Shown here: piece after piece, positions 9,358-18,030 of the stretch | Layout: each line of letters opens with the position of its first letter | Position numbering within the stretch: position 1 is the stretch's first letter | Source: Saccoglossus kowalevskii | Taxonomy: Eukaryota > Hemichordata > Enteropneusta > Harrimaniidae | Assembly: GCF_000003605.2 (NCBI RefSeq) | Contig: NW_003108582.1 | Span: 13,205-34,747 of the forward strand | Direction of reading: 5' to 3' | Length of the DNA: 21,543 nt | Translations under genes and position numbers: made by a program | The notes under the pieces: generated by a model | What the model was told of the DNA's origin: nothing | What the model saw: the letters and a program-made list of their open reading frames with translations, nothing else | Database searches by the model: none

Positions 9358-9510
9358 TGCCCGGTGGCCGAGGGGAAGACGTGTAGTGGCGTGAATCTAG
9401 GCGATTTGGTGCCGTACGCAAGCGCCGGTTCGAGTCACGCACGCAGTACGTATTTACTATAATTAGACATAGTCTTTACCTTGCCGTTTATTCGGTGTTA
9501 TTTGCTTACT
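9358..9510 (+). mobile_element. tRNA-derived SINE, copy 1
   Basis: The head has a polymerase III A box (TGGCCGAGGGG, 9365-9375) and B box (GGTTCGAGTCA, 9427-9437) at tRNA-like spacing; GGCCGAG resembles Leu/Ser tRNAs. The T-arm does not fold (GCCGG against CACGC), so it is tRNA-derived, not a tRNA gene. The tail to 9510 (TTGCCGTTTATTCGGTG, TTATTTGCTTACT) is shared with copy 2 exactly 368 bp downstream. The two copies differ at two positions by eye. No poly(A) tail is seen. The spacer 9511-9725 between the copies shows no recognised gene. Confidence 0.72.
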
Positions 9511-9725
9511 TTACTTCCTATGTCGACAGCAACTATGAGTTTAAAATTATTTCTCAGTACTTATTCACTGTTACAATGCTGTACCATTACTTTCACCATC
9601 CTACTACAGCCAGATCTGAAGGCCTTTGCCGCATTCTGGCCATGCTGTGTGGCGCGTATCGCGTGGACGGGTTTCATGTTCTCTGCACGTAATAAGCTCG
9701 GTTATTAAGCATCCTTTTTTGGGGA

Positions 9726-9878
9726 TGCCCGGTGGCCGAGGGGAAGACGTGTAGTGGCGTGAAGCTAGGCGATTTGGTGCCGTACGCGAGCGCCGGTTCG
9801 AGTCACGCACGCAGTACGTATTTACTATAATTAGACATAGTCTTTACCTTGCCGTTTATTCGGTGTTATTTGCTTACT
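9726..9878 (+). mobile_element. tRNA-derived SINE, copy 2
   Basis: Same 153-bp unit and orientation as copy 1, with the A box at 9733-9743 and the B box at 9795-9805. The only differences seen are CTAGG preceded by GAAG instead of GAAT, and TACGCGAG instead of TACGCAAG. It ends 15-20 bp before the LINE remnant, and its tail is in frame with the remnant's first open frame (9849-10238), which is probably accidental. Confidence 0.72.
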
Positions 9879-9894
9879 ATTTGGGAGTATAGGT

Positions 9895-10428
9895 TTATCT
9901 CCCAAAATACTGATGAAACAACGTTGTTAATTGGAAAGAAAGAGAGAGATTGTTATTTCAAAAGTTGGAAAGATGCTTTATTTGACGATGTTCGTAGATC
10001 CCCAAACAGTAGAAATAAGTTAGGAACGTTTCGCCAATTTAAAAAAATAATAATATTTTTTATGAGAATTATCCGGATATCATTCGTGTTCCCCTACACA
10101 GACAAGCTTCAACTAAACTTCGGTGCTCTAATCATAAGTTACATATTGAGACCGGTAGATATTATGGAACTCCAGTGGAAAATAGAACCTGCCAAATATG
10201 TACAGATGCTGTGGAAGATGAGACTCATTTTTTGGTAGTTTGTCCAGGATATAACCATATTCGAAAACCACTATTTGATCGAATTAACTGCATTAAACCA
10301 CAATTTGAGCTCCTTTCGCTTATCAGTAAACTTATATATATTATTTCTCAGGATAACCATGAAATCATCCAAATTCTTGCAAGTTTTGAATACACAGCTT
10401 TTCAGATTAGATATAATTTGTTAGTGTG
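9895..10428 (+). pseudogene. LINE (non-LTR retrotransposon) ORF2 C-terminus, 5'-truncated and frameshifted
   Basis: The reading matches the conserved C-terminal part of LINE ORF2 proteins. SRNKLGTFRQFKK is in one frame. After a frame change at the A-run 10041-10047 comes LRCSNHKLHIETGRYYG and then the zinc-knuckle-like RTCQICTDAVEDETHFLVVC (from about 10184), followed by PGYNHIRKPLFDRI. The frame ends at a stop about 10427-10429. The endonuclease and polymerase domains are absent, as in typical 5'-truncated insertions. The clade cannot be fixed from the tail alone; Jockey/CR1-like groups share this C(2)C..H(4)C pattern. Confidence 0.8.
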
Positions 10429-10448
10429 AGTTCTCCAATAGATGAGTT

Positions 10449-11319
10449 NNNNNNNNNNNNNNNNNNNNNNNNNNNNNNNNNNNNNNNNNNNNNNNNNNNN
10501 NNNNNNNNNNNNNNNNNNNNNNNNNNNNNNNNNNNNNNNNNNNNNNNNNNNNNNNNNNNNNNNNNNNNNNNNNNNNNNNNNNNNNNNNNNNNNNNNNNNN
10601 NNNNNNNNNNNNNNNNNNNNNNNNNNNNNNNNNNNNNNNNNNNNNNNNNNNNNNNNNNNNNNNNNNNNNNNNNNNNNNNNNNNNNNNNNNNNNNNNNNNN
10701 NNNNNNNNNNNNNNNNNNNNNNNNNNNNNNNNNNNNNNNNNNNNNNNNNNNNNNNNNNNNNNNNNNNNNNNNNNNNNNNNNNNNNNNNNNNNNNNNNNNN
10801 NNNNNNNNNNNNNNNNNNNNNNNNNNNNNNNNNNNNNNNNNNNNNNNNNNNNNNNNNNNNNNNNNNNNNNNNNNNNNNNNNNNNNNNNNNNNNNNNNNNN
10901 NNNNNNNNNNNNNNNNNNNNNNNNNNNNNNNNNNNNNNNNNNNNNNNNNNNNNNNNNNNNNNNNNNNNNNNNNNNNNNNNNNNNNNNNNNNNNNNNNNNN
11001 NNNNNNNNNNNNNNNNNNNNNNNNNNNNNNNNNNNNNNNNNNNNNNNNNNNNNNNNNNNNNNNNNNNNNNNNNNNNNNNNNNNNNNNNNNNNNNNNNNNN
11101 NNNNNNNNNNNNNNNNNNNNNNNNNNNNNNNNNNNNNNNNNNNNNNNNNNNNNNNNNNNNNNNNNNNNNNNNNNNNNNNNNNNNNNNNNNNNNNNNNNNN
11201 NNNNNNNNNNNNNNNNNNNNNNNNNNNNNNNNNNNNNNNNNNNNNNNNNNNNNNNNNNNNNNNNNNNNNNNNNNNNNNNNNNNNNNNNNNNNNNNNNNNN
11301 NNNNNNNNNNNNNNNNNNN
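10449..11319. other. Assembly gap (871 N)
   Basis: Unknown bases. The translations running across it are meaningless. The sequence resumes inside block B copy 2, so the true start of that copy may be hidden. Confidence 1.
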
Positions 11320-11887
11320 ATGAATGTAATCATGGTGTCGCAGCATCGGTAGTGTGAACGACGGTGAAATGTCATGTATACTCGGAACGAAAACGCGCTG
11401 GTTAATGACGTAATTCAGTATTCCCTTTCACTGATATCTGATTTATTGCATCTTGGCACATTTTTACTTGCTGGGTCGACGAAACTGTTTTTTTACAGAC
11501 AGTCGTTTAGCGAGTAAGTTTCTATTCTAACCCATTTCCCAATACCAACAACACCCTTTTTAGACTGATGATGAGGGAGAAACCTATTGGTCGTGAACTG
11601 AACTACACACTCAGACTATAATGAGAAAATTGATAATATATATACGATTGTATATTCAAATGTCCCCACGCAGTTAATAAAGTACATTAATTTTGATGAA
11701 ATTGACATTGAAGTATATAATCGTGACCCACAATTATCTTTCAGATAGCATCTGTGTTTAGAAATGTCGCACGTGAAAAGGTTAAACCTATGTAGCGTGT
11801 CTAACCTATGGAGTTTGATGAGGTTATCGTCTGATATCATTTGCTCGTAGAGCTGGATGATATAAGTGACGTCATGAAGTATAATTT
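11320..11887 (+). repeat. Repeat block B, copy 2
   Basis: Near-identical direct copy of 8762-9333. Seen differences include a shorter T-run before the ACAG (11495-11498), CTGATATCTG for CTGATACCTG, and TGACGTCA (a full CRE-like palindrome, about 11867-11874) where copy 1 has TTACGTCA. The splice-like pair is kept (ACAG to 11498, GTAAGT from 11514). The minus-strand frame 11616-11900 stays open but has amino-acid changes against copy 1. Confidence 0.92.
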
Positions 11888-11926
11888 CGGTCAACGTCAA
11901 CGTCAGTGCCAGTTAAATATGTATAC

Positions 11927-12391
11927 TTGATACTTTTCTAGTTGATGGCTTAGCACCCTCTATATTACTAGTTTACATTGATTCTCGGAAGATTTTGAGG
12001 TGTGGTTATTTGGCACCACTTTGTTTTTTTTTCCAACTTTTTTTTATGAAAAAAAACATCCTAATCACTCTACCCATTTTTAGTAAGGTACAGATAGTTT
12101 ATTTTTTAATATACACACCCCCTAACATCGTTTCTTTAAGGGCTTTGCAGTTATTTTTATGTTATGATACACTGTGATAAAGCCCTTCTTTTCTGCTAAA
12201 AAAATTGATGAAATTACAGTTGAATCTAACCAAGCCTGACCTGTAGGCGTGAGTGGCGCCCTCGCCGGCCGAACGGTATCATTTCGAATTTGAAGCACCG
12301 CGTATGTATCTTGCTTGCACAGGTTCATTTCAAAGTTATTCCAAATTGTGAATTTGAAATGGGTTTGTGGTTGAGACAGTATATCTGCAAT
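11927..12391 (+). repeat. Repeat block A, copy 2
   Basis: Positions 11927-12160 match 8283-8490 and 12304-12391 match 8624-8718, same orientation, with more divergence than between the block B copies (several indels in T-runs; GCACCCTCTATATTACTAG inserted). It follows block B here, whereas in copy 1 it precedes block B. Confidence 0.8.
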
Positions 12392-12493
12392 TGCAACAGA
12401 CGACACATCTGGTGATAACGTTCGACCGAAAACATCATTCGTGAATACACTATCGTTGGATCTTTGGAACACGTGACTTATCACACGATGCAT
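12122..12493 (-). CDS. Hypothetical open frame, 123 codons, doubtful
   Basis: This ATG-started minus-strand frame is long for DNA this AT-rich. About half of it (12122-12391) overlaps repeat block A copy 2, and the homologous part of copy 1 does not keep the frame. The first 40 residues (MHRVISHVFQRSNDSV onward) lie in apparently unique DNA. There is no recognised domain, signal peptide or membrane segment. The overlap with a non-coding repeat argues for a chance frame. Confidence 0.12.
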   Translation of the reverse strand: MHRVISHVFQRSNDSVFTNDVFGRTLSPDVSSVAIADILSQPQTHFKFTIWNNFEMNLCKQDTYAVLQIRNDTVRPARAPLTPTGQAWLDSTVISSIFLAEKKGFITVYHNIKITAKPLKKRC

Positions 12494-13200
12494 GCGATCT
12501 CACGCATATGTTTGTAATAATTGTACAGTTTATTCTTGTACCTTGCAGTTTTATTTGATCGTCACCAGCGCGTATAAACCTACATGGTAGTCGATGAACA
12601 TGTATGCTATATCTAATTATCCCCTTTAACCATCTAATTTTAAAACAATCTAGTAAAAGAAGACATGTTGGCGATTATTTGACAGTCAATAATCTAATTA
12701 TATTATTACACTTCTGCGGTAAATATTAGATATACAATGAAATATACCAGAGGAGATGCAAATTCCAGTGTTTTGTCGATTTCATAATGCTGAGATGCGA
12801 ATTAGCCAGCAACCGAACTATGTTCACCCGAAGTGCTAAATATATCTGGTTCGGAGCAAGTGCACATTGTTTAGAAAGCTAAAACAATGATAAAACAATG
12901 AGAATTTTTTATTTCTCATTACATATAGAACATATAACAATTTGGTATAAATTATCCCAACATAAGAATATTTTATCGTTTTAGTGAGCAAATACATAAC
13001 TTGTTTGTATATGTTTCATAAACACGCCATTAAACAGGTGAAGACATATTTTGTCAATTCTCTTATGGCAATTGGTGCATATTACACTTTACAGAACATT
13101 AATTCACGGGTTCTATTGTATTTTTGTTGTTGTATTGATTATTTTTATAATATTGCTGTTAAACCATATTTTCATGCATTTTGAAACGGGTGCCATAGGA
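12494..13200. other. AT-rich spacer, nothing recognised
   Basis: A 66-codon plus-strand frame at 12984-13184 has a composition dictated by AT-rich DNA (Phe, Tyr, Ile, Cys) and no motif. No repeat shared with the rest of the window was noticed. Confidence 0.5.
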
Positions 13201-13268
13201 ATATGCCCGGAAATTGAGTCGTTGGTTTGAATAGGTGGGCGCCACCATCGATGTCAGGGCGACAACTG

Positions 13269-13391
13269 GAAAATTCTGGAAATGCAATCAACAACAGGTG
13301 CTTGACAACGACTACTGGAACCTTTCCACTACCACGTAACCAAATCAACCTATATAAATACCTCCCTCGCACACTGTATTCTCAATCATTC
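13269..13391 (+). promoter_or_regulatory. Candidate heat-shock-type promoter: HSE, TATA box, initiator
   Basis: A perfect three-unit heat-shock element, GAAnnTTCnnGAA, lies at 13269-13281. A weaker GAACCTTTCC follows at 13318-13327, a TATA box (TATATAAATA) at 13351-13360 and an initiator-like TCATTC at 13386-13391. A start of transcription near 13384-13388 would be about 30-35 bp below the TATA box. The order and spacing resemble metazoan heat-shock gene promoters, with HSF bound about 70 bp above the TATA box. The sequence does not show whether HSF binds here. Confidence 0.4.
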
Positions 13392-13420
13392 TCACGTCCT
13401 ATAGCTTCATATATGCTTCG

Positions 13421-13765
13421 ATGCAAAGTGCTACGAAAAGCCACAATTTGAGCAAAATGAGTCGACGGAACGCACTACCCGATATCTTCGAGGACATTCA
13501 CGACGGGAGAATAAAAAGGATACAAGATTGCCGTTTAGCGAGAAGTCGACTATGTGCCTACGTTTCAAGTCCGCATTTCAGAAGGAGACGTAACGCAATA
13601 ACGGTGATAAAGGTCGTATACAGCGCTGGGAAAAAATACCTAACAAACTGCCTCAGTTCGAAGTGGATGATGGATTCAATAACAACATGCTTCTGGCTTG
13701 TGTTGGTACATGACCTAACAATGTTATTTTATATTGTTTATTTATTTTATATTGTTGTTTTATAA
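13421..13765 (+). CDS. Hypothetical small basic protein downstream of the heat-shock-like promoter
   Basis: A frame of 114 codons from ATG 13421. The in-frame ATG at 13457 has a better context (GCAAAATGA) and would give 102 residues. A short upstream frame starts at 13413. From the second ATG the protein begins MSRRNALPDIFEDIHDGR, has a basic patch (FRRRRNA) and ends in a hydrophobic tail (near 13690-13765, CFWLVLV...LFYIVYLF) that could be a C-terminal membrane anchor or AT-rich read-through. The first 80 codons are more GC-balanced than their surroundings, which favours coding. No alpha-crystallin, Hsp70 or J-domain motif is present, and I recognise no family. It may be a truncated gene placed after an old heat-shock promoter. 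Confidence 0.3.
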   Translation: MQSATKSHNLSKMSRRNALPDIFEDIHDGRIKRIQDCRLARSRLCAYVSSPHFRRRRNAITVIKVVYSAGKKYLTNCLSSKWMMDSITTCFWLVLVHDLTMLFYIVYLFYIVVL

Positions 13766-14017
13766 ATAACATTTGCATTGCAAGAATGGTCAAACCGTTG
13801 AAGGCTTAGTTCTCAGACAGATGCCGGGGACAGATGGCTCAGTTTTCGGATGCGAGAAAATCGTGTATTTAGTGAATGTTTTCATTCTCGTGTTGCTGTG
13901 CTGTCTTTTATTTTTAATGTTCATGTGATAAGGCAGCGATGGGACAATTGTGTATTCTAGCGGAGTGAAGTGTTTTCCGAAAGCGCCGTATCCCATAACA
14001 TATGGCAGTGATAGAGG

Positions 14018-14359
14018 TTGAACTACGAGAACGACCTTCAAACTTCATCGTATACGCATGTGTGTCACGTGATAATGCATTTACAGTCCAACATGGCGAC
14101 GAAGATCCATACGCAAAAGACGCAGCAGATGAGTATTTCCAGTTATCACGTGACCATAACATTGAATATGCACGATGAACTTCAGGATCAGTCTATTTTG
14201 ATGAAGAAATTGAAACAAACCACATTGACAATTGCTCTCAACTCACTCATTATTAAGACAGACTTTATGAACATGAGAATAAGCAGTGTGTCGTCACAAG
14301 GAAAACCGCTTATCAGAGGTTTTGTATACGGCTAAGAAAATTAAATATTCTGAAAAATT
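14018..14359 (+). other. Possible small or decayed coding region, frame uncertain
   Basis: Two plus-strand frames compete. One is open from 14018 to 14335 (105 codons, with an internal ATGGCG at 14093 giving 80 codons; MATKIHTQKTQQMSIS). The other, one base out of register, reads FTVQHGDEDPYAKDAADEYF from about 14080, then an acidic stretch (YFDEEIETNHIDNCSQL), and is interrupted by only two stops (about 14177 and 14258) before ending near 14359. The acidic, Tyr- and Asp-rich reading looks more protein-like, which suggests a decayed gene or element fragment. A minus-strand frame at 13914-14162 also overlaps. No family recognised. Confidence 0.2.
14064..14154. promoter_or_regulatory. Inverted pair of CACGTG E-boxes around ATGGCG
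   Basis: GTCACGTGATAA (14064-14075) and its exact reverse complement TTATCACGTGAC (14143-14154) are 67 bp apart. Each contains a CACGTG E-box in a GTCACGTGA context, as recognised by USF and MiT/TFE-family factors. AACATGGCGAC (14090-14100), a YY1-like site, lies between them. This could be a small promoter or only a palindromic remnant. Confidence 0.3.
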
Positions 14360-14576
14360 AAATGGTGCATAACAAACCAACCATTTTTTTTCTATTGCCC
14401 CTCAATTGAAACAACGTTTGATATATAGTTAATTTTTTAATACTTTGCTATATCCATACTACATACGTATTTTATTTAATTTCTCGAAAATGTGTACCAT
14501 TAAACATTTTTTTAATAGACATCTTATTCTTTTTTGAAGAAACAGCAGTGTGTGTGTGTTTATATTTCCGGCAAAT

Positions 14577-15008
14577 TTAAAGGGCGATTGTCGTCGCTCC
14601 GCGCAAGTGCGACATTTGTGTTGATAAACATTATTGATTTTTCCCACAATCCACGCATAGGAGTTTTTGACCTGTGTCCAAACATCCAAAAGAGTAATAT
14701 ACTGTAAAACATATTTAAATGGCTACATACCATTTTTAGAGAATTTGACTCCATGCACGAATTAACTGAATCTTAATTTAGCTAAAGTACCAATAATCTC
14801 ATTGTGAGAATATACTTTATTTTAAATTATCGACATCTTGAATTAGCGAAATTACAGATTAGCTAAATTAGCTAAAATAACATGCTAGCTAAAAAGAGTA
14901 GTTAACCAACAGTAGTTAATGCTTAGTAACGTCTCGGTTTGTAATTGTCGCCATTTTTGTAAATATGGGTTCCATATCTTGCGCATGCATTGCGCGAAGA
15001 CCGTGGTC
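14577..15008 (+). mobile_element. MITE family copy 1, with an internal insertion
   Basis: The left end, TTAA-AGGGCGATTGTCGTCGC, starts at 14577, and 14577-14690 matches the reverse complement of 16290-16398, including GTGTTGATAAACATT and TTTGACCTGTG. The right part, 14920-15000 (TAACGTCTCGGTTTGTAA; GTCGCCATTTTTGTAAATAT; GCGCATGC), matches the reverse complement of 16110-16210. This is therefore the same element as copy 2 in the opposite orientation. The terminal GCCCTTTAA of the right end is not preserved. The middle, about 14700-14900, is extra AT-rich DNA rich in TTAGCTAAA. There is no transposase. Confidence 0.62.
14777..14895. repeat. Cluster of TTTAGCTAAA-type palindromes
   Basis: TTTAGCTAAA at 14777-14786, ATTAGCGAAAT at about 14842, ATTAGCTAAATTAGCTAAAA at 14858-14877 and GCTAGCTAAAA from 14884. 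The motif is self-complementary. It lies in the part of MITE copy 1 that is absent from copy 2. Confidence 0.6.
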
Positions 15009-15252
15009 TCAACATATCAAACAAAGAAAGATAAGAGTCTTTCTCGATGTGGCAAAATAGAGTTTTTCAGTCTACACACACACGGCACGCAGCATGAGTA
15101 CCGTTATTCACGAATGTTAACAGTGGCTGCATGAATTCAACACAAAATTTGTCAAAACCATATAATACCTGATACGATGGTCGAGAAGTCTCATCCAAAT
15201 TCGGATTCCAAAACTTTAAAAAATCGAATAAAAAAAAAACCAATAAAATGCA

Positions 15253-15404
15253 GAGGGCGATATTTGAACATGTGCTTGTTGGTGACTATTAGGAAATTTT
15301 AAAACAAAATCAGAAACACTAACATATTGAGGGCGTTATATGAAAACACGCGTGTTATATCTATTTGGTGACTGTATCAGGGCATTTTCGACTAAGATAA
15401 GTGG
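15253..15404 (+). repeat. Diverged two-unit tandem repeat, 76-bp period
   Basis: GAGGGCGATATTTGAACATG at 15253 recurs as GAGGGCGTTATATGAAAACA at 15329. Both are followed by a TGGTGACT and AGG..ATTTT segment. About the first 50 bp of each unit correspond. No coding frame. Confidence 0.55.
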
Positions 15405-16097
15405 TATCTTGAACATGACAGAGGTATCGATGACACAAATATATCAGCAGTGTGAAAAATGAGATATTGTCAGATATTGTTACTTGAATCATGATGTAAA
15501 TTAAAAGGCTTGAACCCACAATAATAAACTACGGCACGTATCATAAATCGTACAGAAAAGGTGACGGGAGTAGGTCTATAGCCTCCCCAGCATTCTGATT
15601 TATGTGTATCCCTTTAGTATCGACAATTTCACACATCTGGATATTATGCACCACGACCCTTACAGTGTGAATGTATGTTGGTGACGTTTAGTTGCTATGG
15701 TTATTCGGTGCCACGAGTACGACGCATGCTCATTAGGTAGAATCACTAGAATTCTTCTAGTAGTAACTGTGGCAGAATAGAATTAAAGGATGTCAACTTG
15801 ACACCACGAAATGTTTAGTATAATAAACGCATTTAATTTTTTTTTATTGAAGTCTGTCTGACATTGTAATGCATAATTTTGTGCTGCTTTGTCATGGTTC
15901 AATTTCCATTGAAACTCCCGTATTTTAGTGCCGACGGTTAAATCAAAGGCAGTTCATAACCTTCCACATTTCATTTGGATTTGGTTTTCCAAGAATTCTG
16001 TGAATTTAATTTCTGAGCGACGGGAGCAAAGAATTTATTAATGATACCAAGTGTCACCAATTTGGCTGTACAATGATTTAAATGAAGATAAGAATTA
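15405..16097. other. Intergenic stretch, no gene recognised
   Basis: There is no open frame of note and no element ends. TGTGGCAGAATAGA at about 15768 recurs at about 19419, too short to define a repeat. GTTGCTATGGTTAT near 15690 loosely resembles an RFX X-box but is over 2 kb from CFAP119. Confidence 0.4.
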
Positions 16098-16398
16098 TTA
16101 AAGGGCAGTAGTCGTCTCGCCACGCATGCACGATATTTATATGTCACATATAAACAAAGATGGCGACTTTGGCTGTTGAACAGATCAACGAGTACAAACT
16201 GACACGTTAGAAAGCTTTAATTAGGTATTTTTAGGTGATCGGAAGTTATCGAAAGAGTCACCGGCGGTAATTAGTACAAGTCGCGCACAGGTCAAACCTC
16301 ATACTTGTGATTTCCATGAAGAGCGCATTGGATTGTTGGAAAATCAATGTTTATCAACACAAATGTTGCACATGCGCGGTGCGACTACCGCCCTTTAA
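16098..16398 (+). mobile_element. MITE family copy 2, complete, 301 bp with TTAA ends
   Basis: The ends are TTAA-AGGGCAGTAGTCGTC (from 16098) and CGACTACCGCCCT-TTAA (to 16398), imperfect inverted repeats of about 40 bp. TTAA at both edges suggests a TTAA target duplication, as in piggyBac-type elements, but the AGGGC terminus is not the usual piggyBac CCC start, so the superfamily is left open. No coding capacity. Copy 1 is the same unit inverted. Confidence 0.75.
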
Positions 16399-16922
16399 AT
16401 CGAAAACTAATATATTGTTCATGTTCTTTAATATCAAACTTTGTCATGTTAATAATATGCCATACCATTCAAGGAAGACAATGCATGTCGCATTTCTACT
16501 GACGAATTCTCTCTATTCTAAAATATTTCCGTTAGCGTTAAAAAAAAGATGACTCACAAACTGTATACCTGCCCGCATAAACTCTTCATAAAAATATTTT
16601 TGCCTGCAATTTTGATGATTCCAAATGTACAGATTGAGATAATAGTTCCTTGAGGTGTTGCGAATAGAGCGTTGTGTTCAGGGAACTTTGACTCGCTTGG
16701 CAGATAACAATCACACAGAGATACCAGGTTCGACCAAAAGAAATAAACATTAGTTCATTACAGATATATTATCATTACAATTATCGCTAACATTAACGTT
16801 ATAATATCAGTAAAAGGAAAATTGCAAAGTGATCACATGACAAAAAGCGTATAATAAGCGCAATTCACGTGGTACACTTATCTTGTTGACAGCATGCTTA
16901 CGGCTACACGTGGAGACAAAAT
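16399..16922. other. AT-rich spacer, no gene recognised
   Basis: The frame 16307-16552 starts inside MITE copy 2 and runs out into low-complexity codons, so it is not a gene. Nothing else was recognised. Confidence 0.45.
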
Positions 16923-16946
16923 TGTGATATCGAATACTCCAATTTC

Positions 16947-17141
16947 TACATAGAAAATATGCGCTCAAGACCAACAACTGACCTGCATGAGTTCAAACAA
17001 GATGAATGGGATTCAATACAGCTAACAATAGAACCAAAGGAATCGGCGGTTCGCATGCGATGCTTGAAATCTATTGGCAATAATATAAAACATATGCAAG
17101 AAGAAGAACGAGTATACGAGTACAAACACAACAAAATATAA
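16947..17141 (+). pseudogene. Probable Tc1/mariner-type transposase C-terminal remnant
   Basis: A 60-codon frame from ATG 16959 reads RSRPTTDLHEFKQDEWDSIQ, then a segment with RMRCLKSIGNNIKHM. Tc1/mariner transposases end with an RPRT..L...L.DEW..IP...I..L..SM.RR pattern, which this resembles in spacing. Just upstream, YIENM may be what is left of the SPDLNPIENLW box. The DDE catalytic residues upstream and inverted repeats were not found. The similarity is from recognition alone and could be coincidental. Confidence 0.35.
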
Positions 17142-17458
17142 TACTACTGCATGATATGGGGCGCCGGATACATAACTAAAGTTACAAGGGTATCAAATAA
17201 TATACGTCAAACCAATATACAGTATGATGAATACAGTTCTACCAAAGACCATTAAAAAGAAGAAACCAACACATAATCACATCAGCAATGAAGATAGTCA
17301 ACACACATTATTCTACCTTCGAATCAAGGAGTGCTAAGCCTCAACATAGAAGATACACTATTTCTAATAATACATGATGACATGGTACGAGAAGGAAGAC
17401 AGAAATAACATAACACAAATAAAATAAAATAATAAAATTGAAAGAAAGCAGAGAAGTG

Positions 17459-17605
17459 ATGTTTCCGTCTAAACCAATAGCTCACACACCGATAGAAGAT
17501 GAACATCAGAAAGAAGAACACCACGAACAAATATGGATTATCAAACTGGAAAGATCGAACACACCAAAAATAAACGACAGAAGGTATTATTTCGTACTAA
17601 ATTAG
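17459..17605 (+). other. Short open frame, 48 codons, possibly a retroelement tail
   Basis: An ATG frame, MFPSKPIAHTPIEDEHQKEE, continues with HEQIWIIKLERSNTPKIND and stops at 17603. The W-I-x-x-L-(x)n-T-P-x-x-x-N spacing resembles the REQ.WI..L.T..P.GLN ending of Penelope-like and related retroelement proteins. No GIY-YIG or polymerase motif is visible upstream. The DNA is A-rich, so Lys, Glu and Gln bias is expected by composition. Confidence 0.15.
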
Positions 17606-17663
17606 AACCAGAACACAAGGTGTGGATATATGTATATATATACGCCAAGATCATAAAGGGTCG

Positions 17664-17684
17664 AACAAAAACAAAAACAAAAAC
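17664..17684. repeat. A-rich simple repeat (AAAAAC)n
   Basis: Three imperfect AACAAA-type units in tandem. Low complexity, no further meaning seen. Confidence 0.7.
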
Positions 17685-17857
17685 TAAATGAACATATGTG
17701 TTTCATTACAGTGACAAATAATAATCGCGTCCAATAACGACTGAAAACTACGTCTAAGGGCGAACGTGTATGTACGTACACCTGCAGGTAACCGCAAATA
17801 ATAGTGTCAACAACGAAAGCTGCCAAGCACTACGTTTTGCTAGAAATCAGTTATGTA

Positions 17858-18000
17858 TGACCTTTGACCTCACCATGTCAGGTGACTTTATGTAAATAAA
17901 GCGAACATTCTGTTTCTATGCGACCGCGCCATCTTGGAAGCCACTGTGATAAAGTCTCGACTGTATTTCATCGAATTGTATACCGAATTTAATCTTTAAA
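17858..18000 (+). promoter_or_regulatory. CFAP119 5' region: DR1 nuclear-receptor-like site and YY1-like site
   Basis: TGACCTTTGACCT (17858-17870) is a perfect DR1 (AGGTCA-A-AGGTCA on the minus strand). GCCATCTTGG (17928-17937) matches the YY1 element common near metazoan TATA-less start sites. The start codon is at 18001, so transcription may begin near 17930-17950. No TATA box is placed sensibly. DR1-like words also occur in invertebrate dispersed repeats, so function is inferred only from position. Confidence 0.35.
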
Positions 18001-18030
18001 ATGCCAGGCGAAGCCCACAAAATACCCCAG
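18001..18030 (+). CDS. CFAP119: CFAP119 exon 1 (coding part)
   Basis: Ten codons, MPGEAHKIPQ, ending at CAG before the donor GTTAGT (18031). Phase 0. Intron 1 is 164 nt. The 5' untranslated part upstream is not delimited. Confidence 0.8.

Noticed and set aside
9360-9440. A functional tRNA-Leu or tRNA-Ser gene
   Set aside because: The A and B boxes are present, but the T-arm and acceptor stem do not pair and the unit is repeated with a long shared tail, as expected for a SINE.
10402-11375. Long open frames of about 300 codons
   Set aside because: They span the run of Ns and are artefacts of unknown bases.
15684-15704. RFX X-box (GTTGCTATGGTTAT) for CFAP119
   Set aside because: The second half-site is poor and it is more than 2 kb upstream of the start codon.
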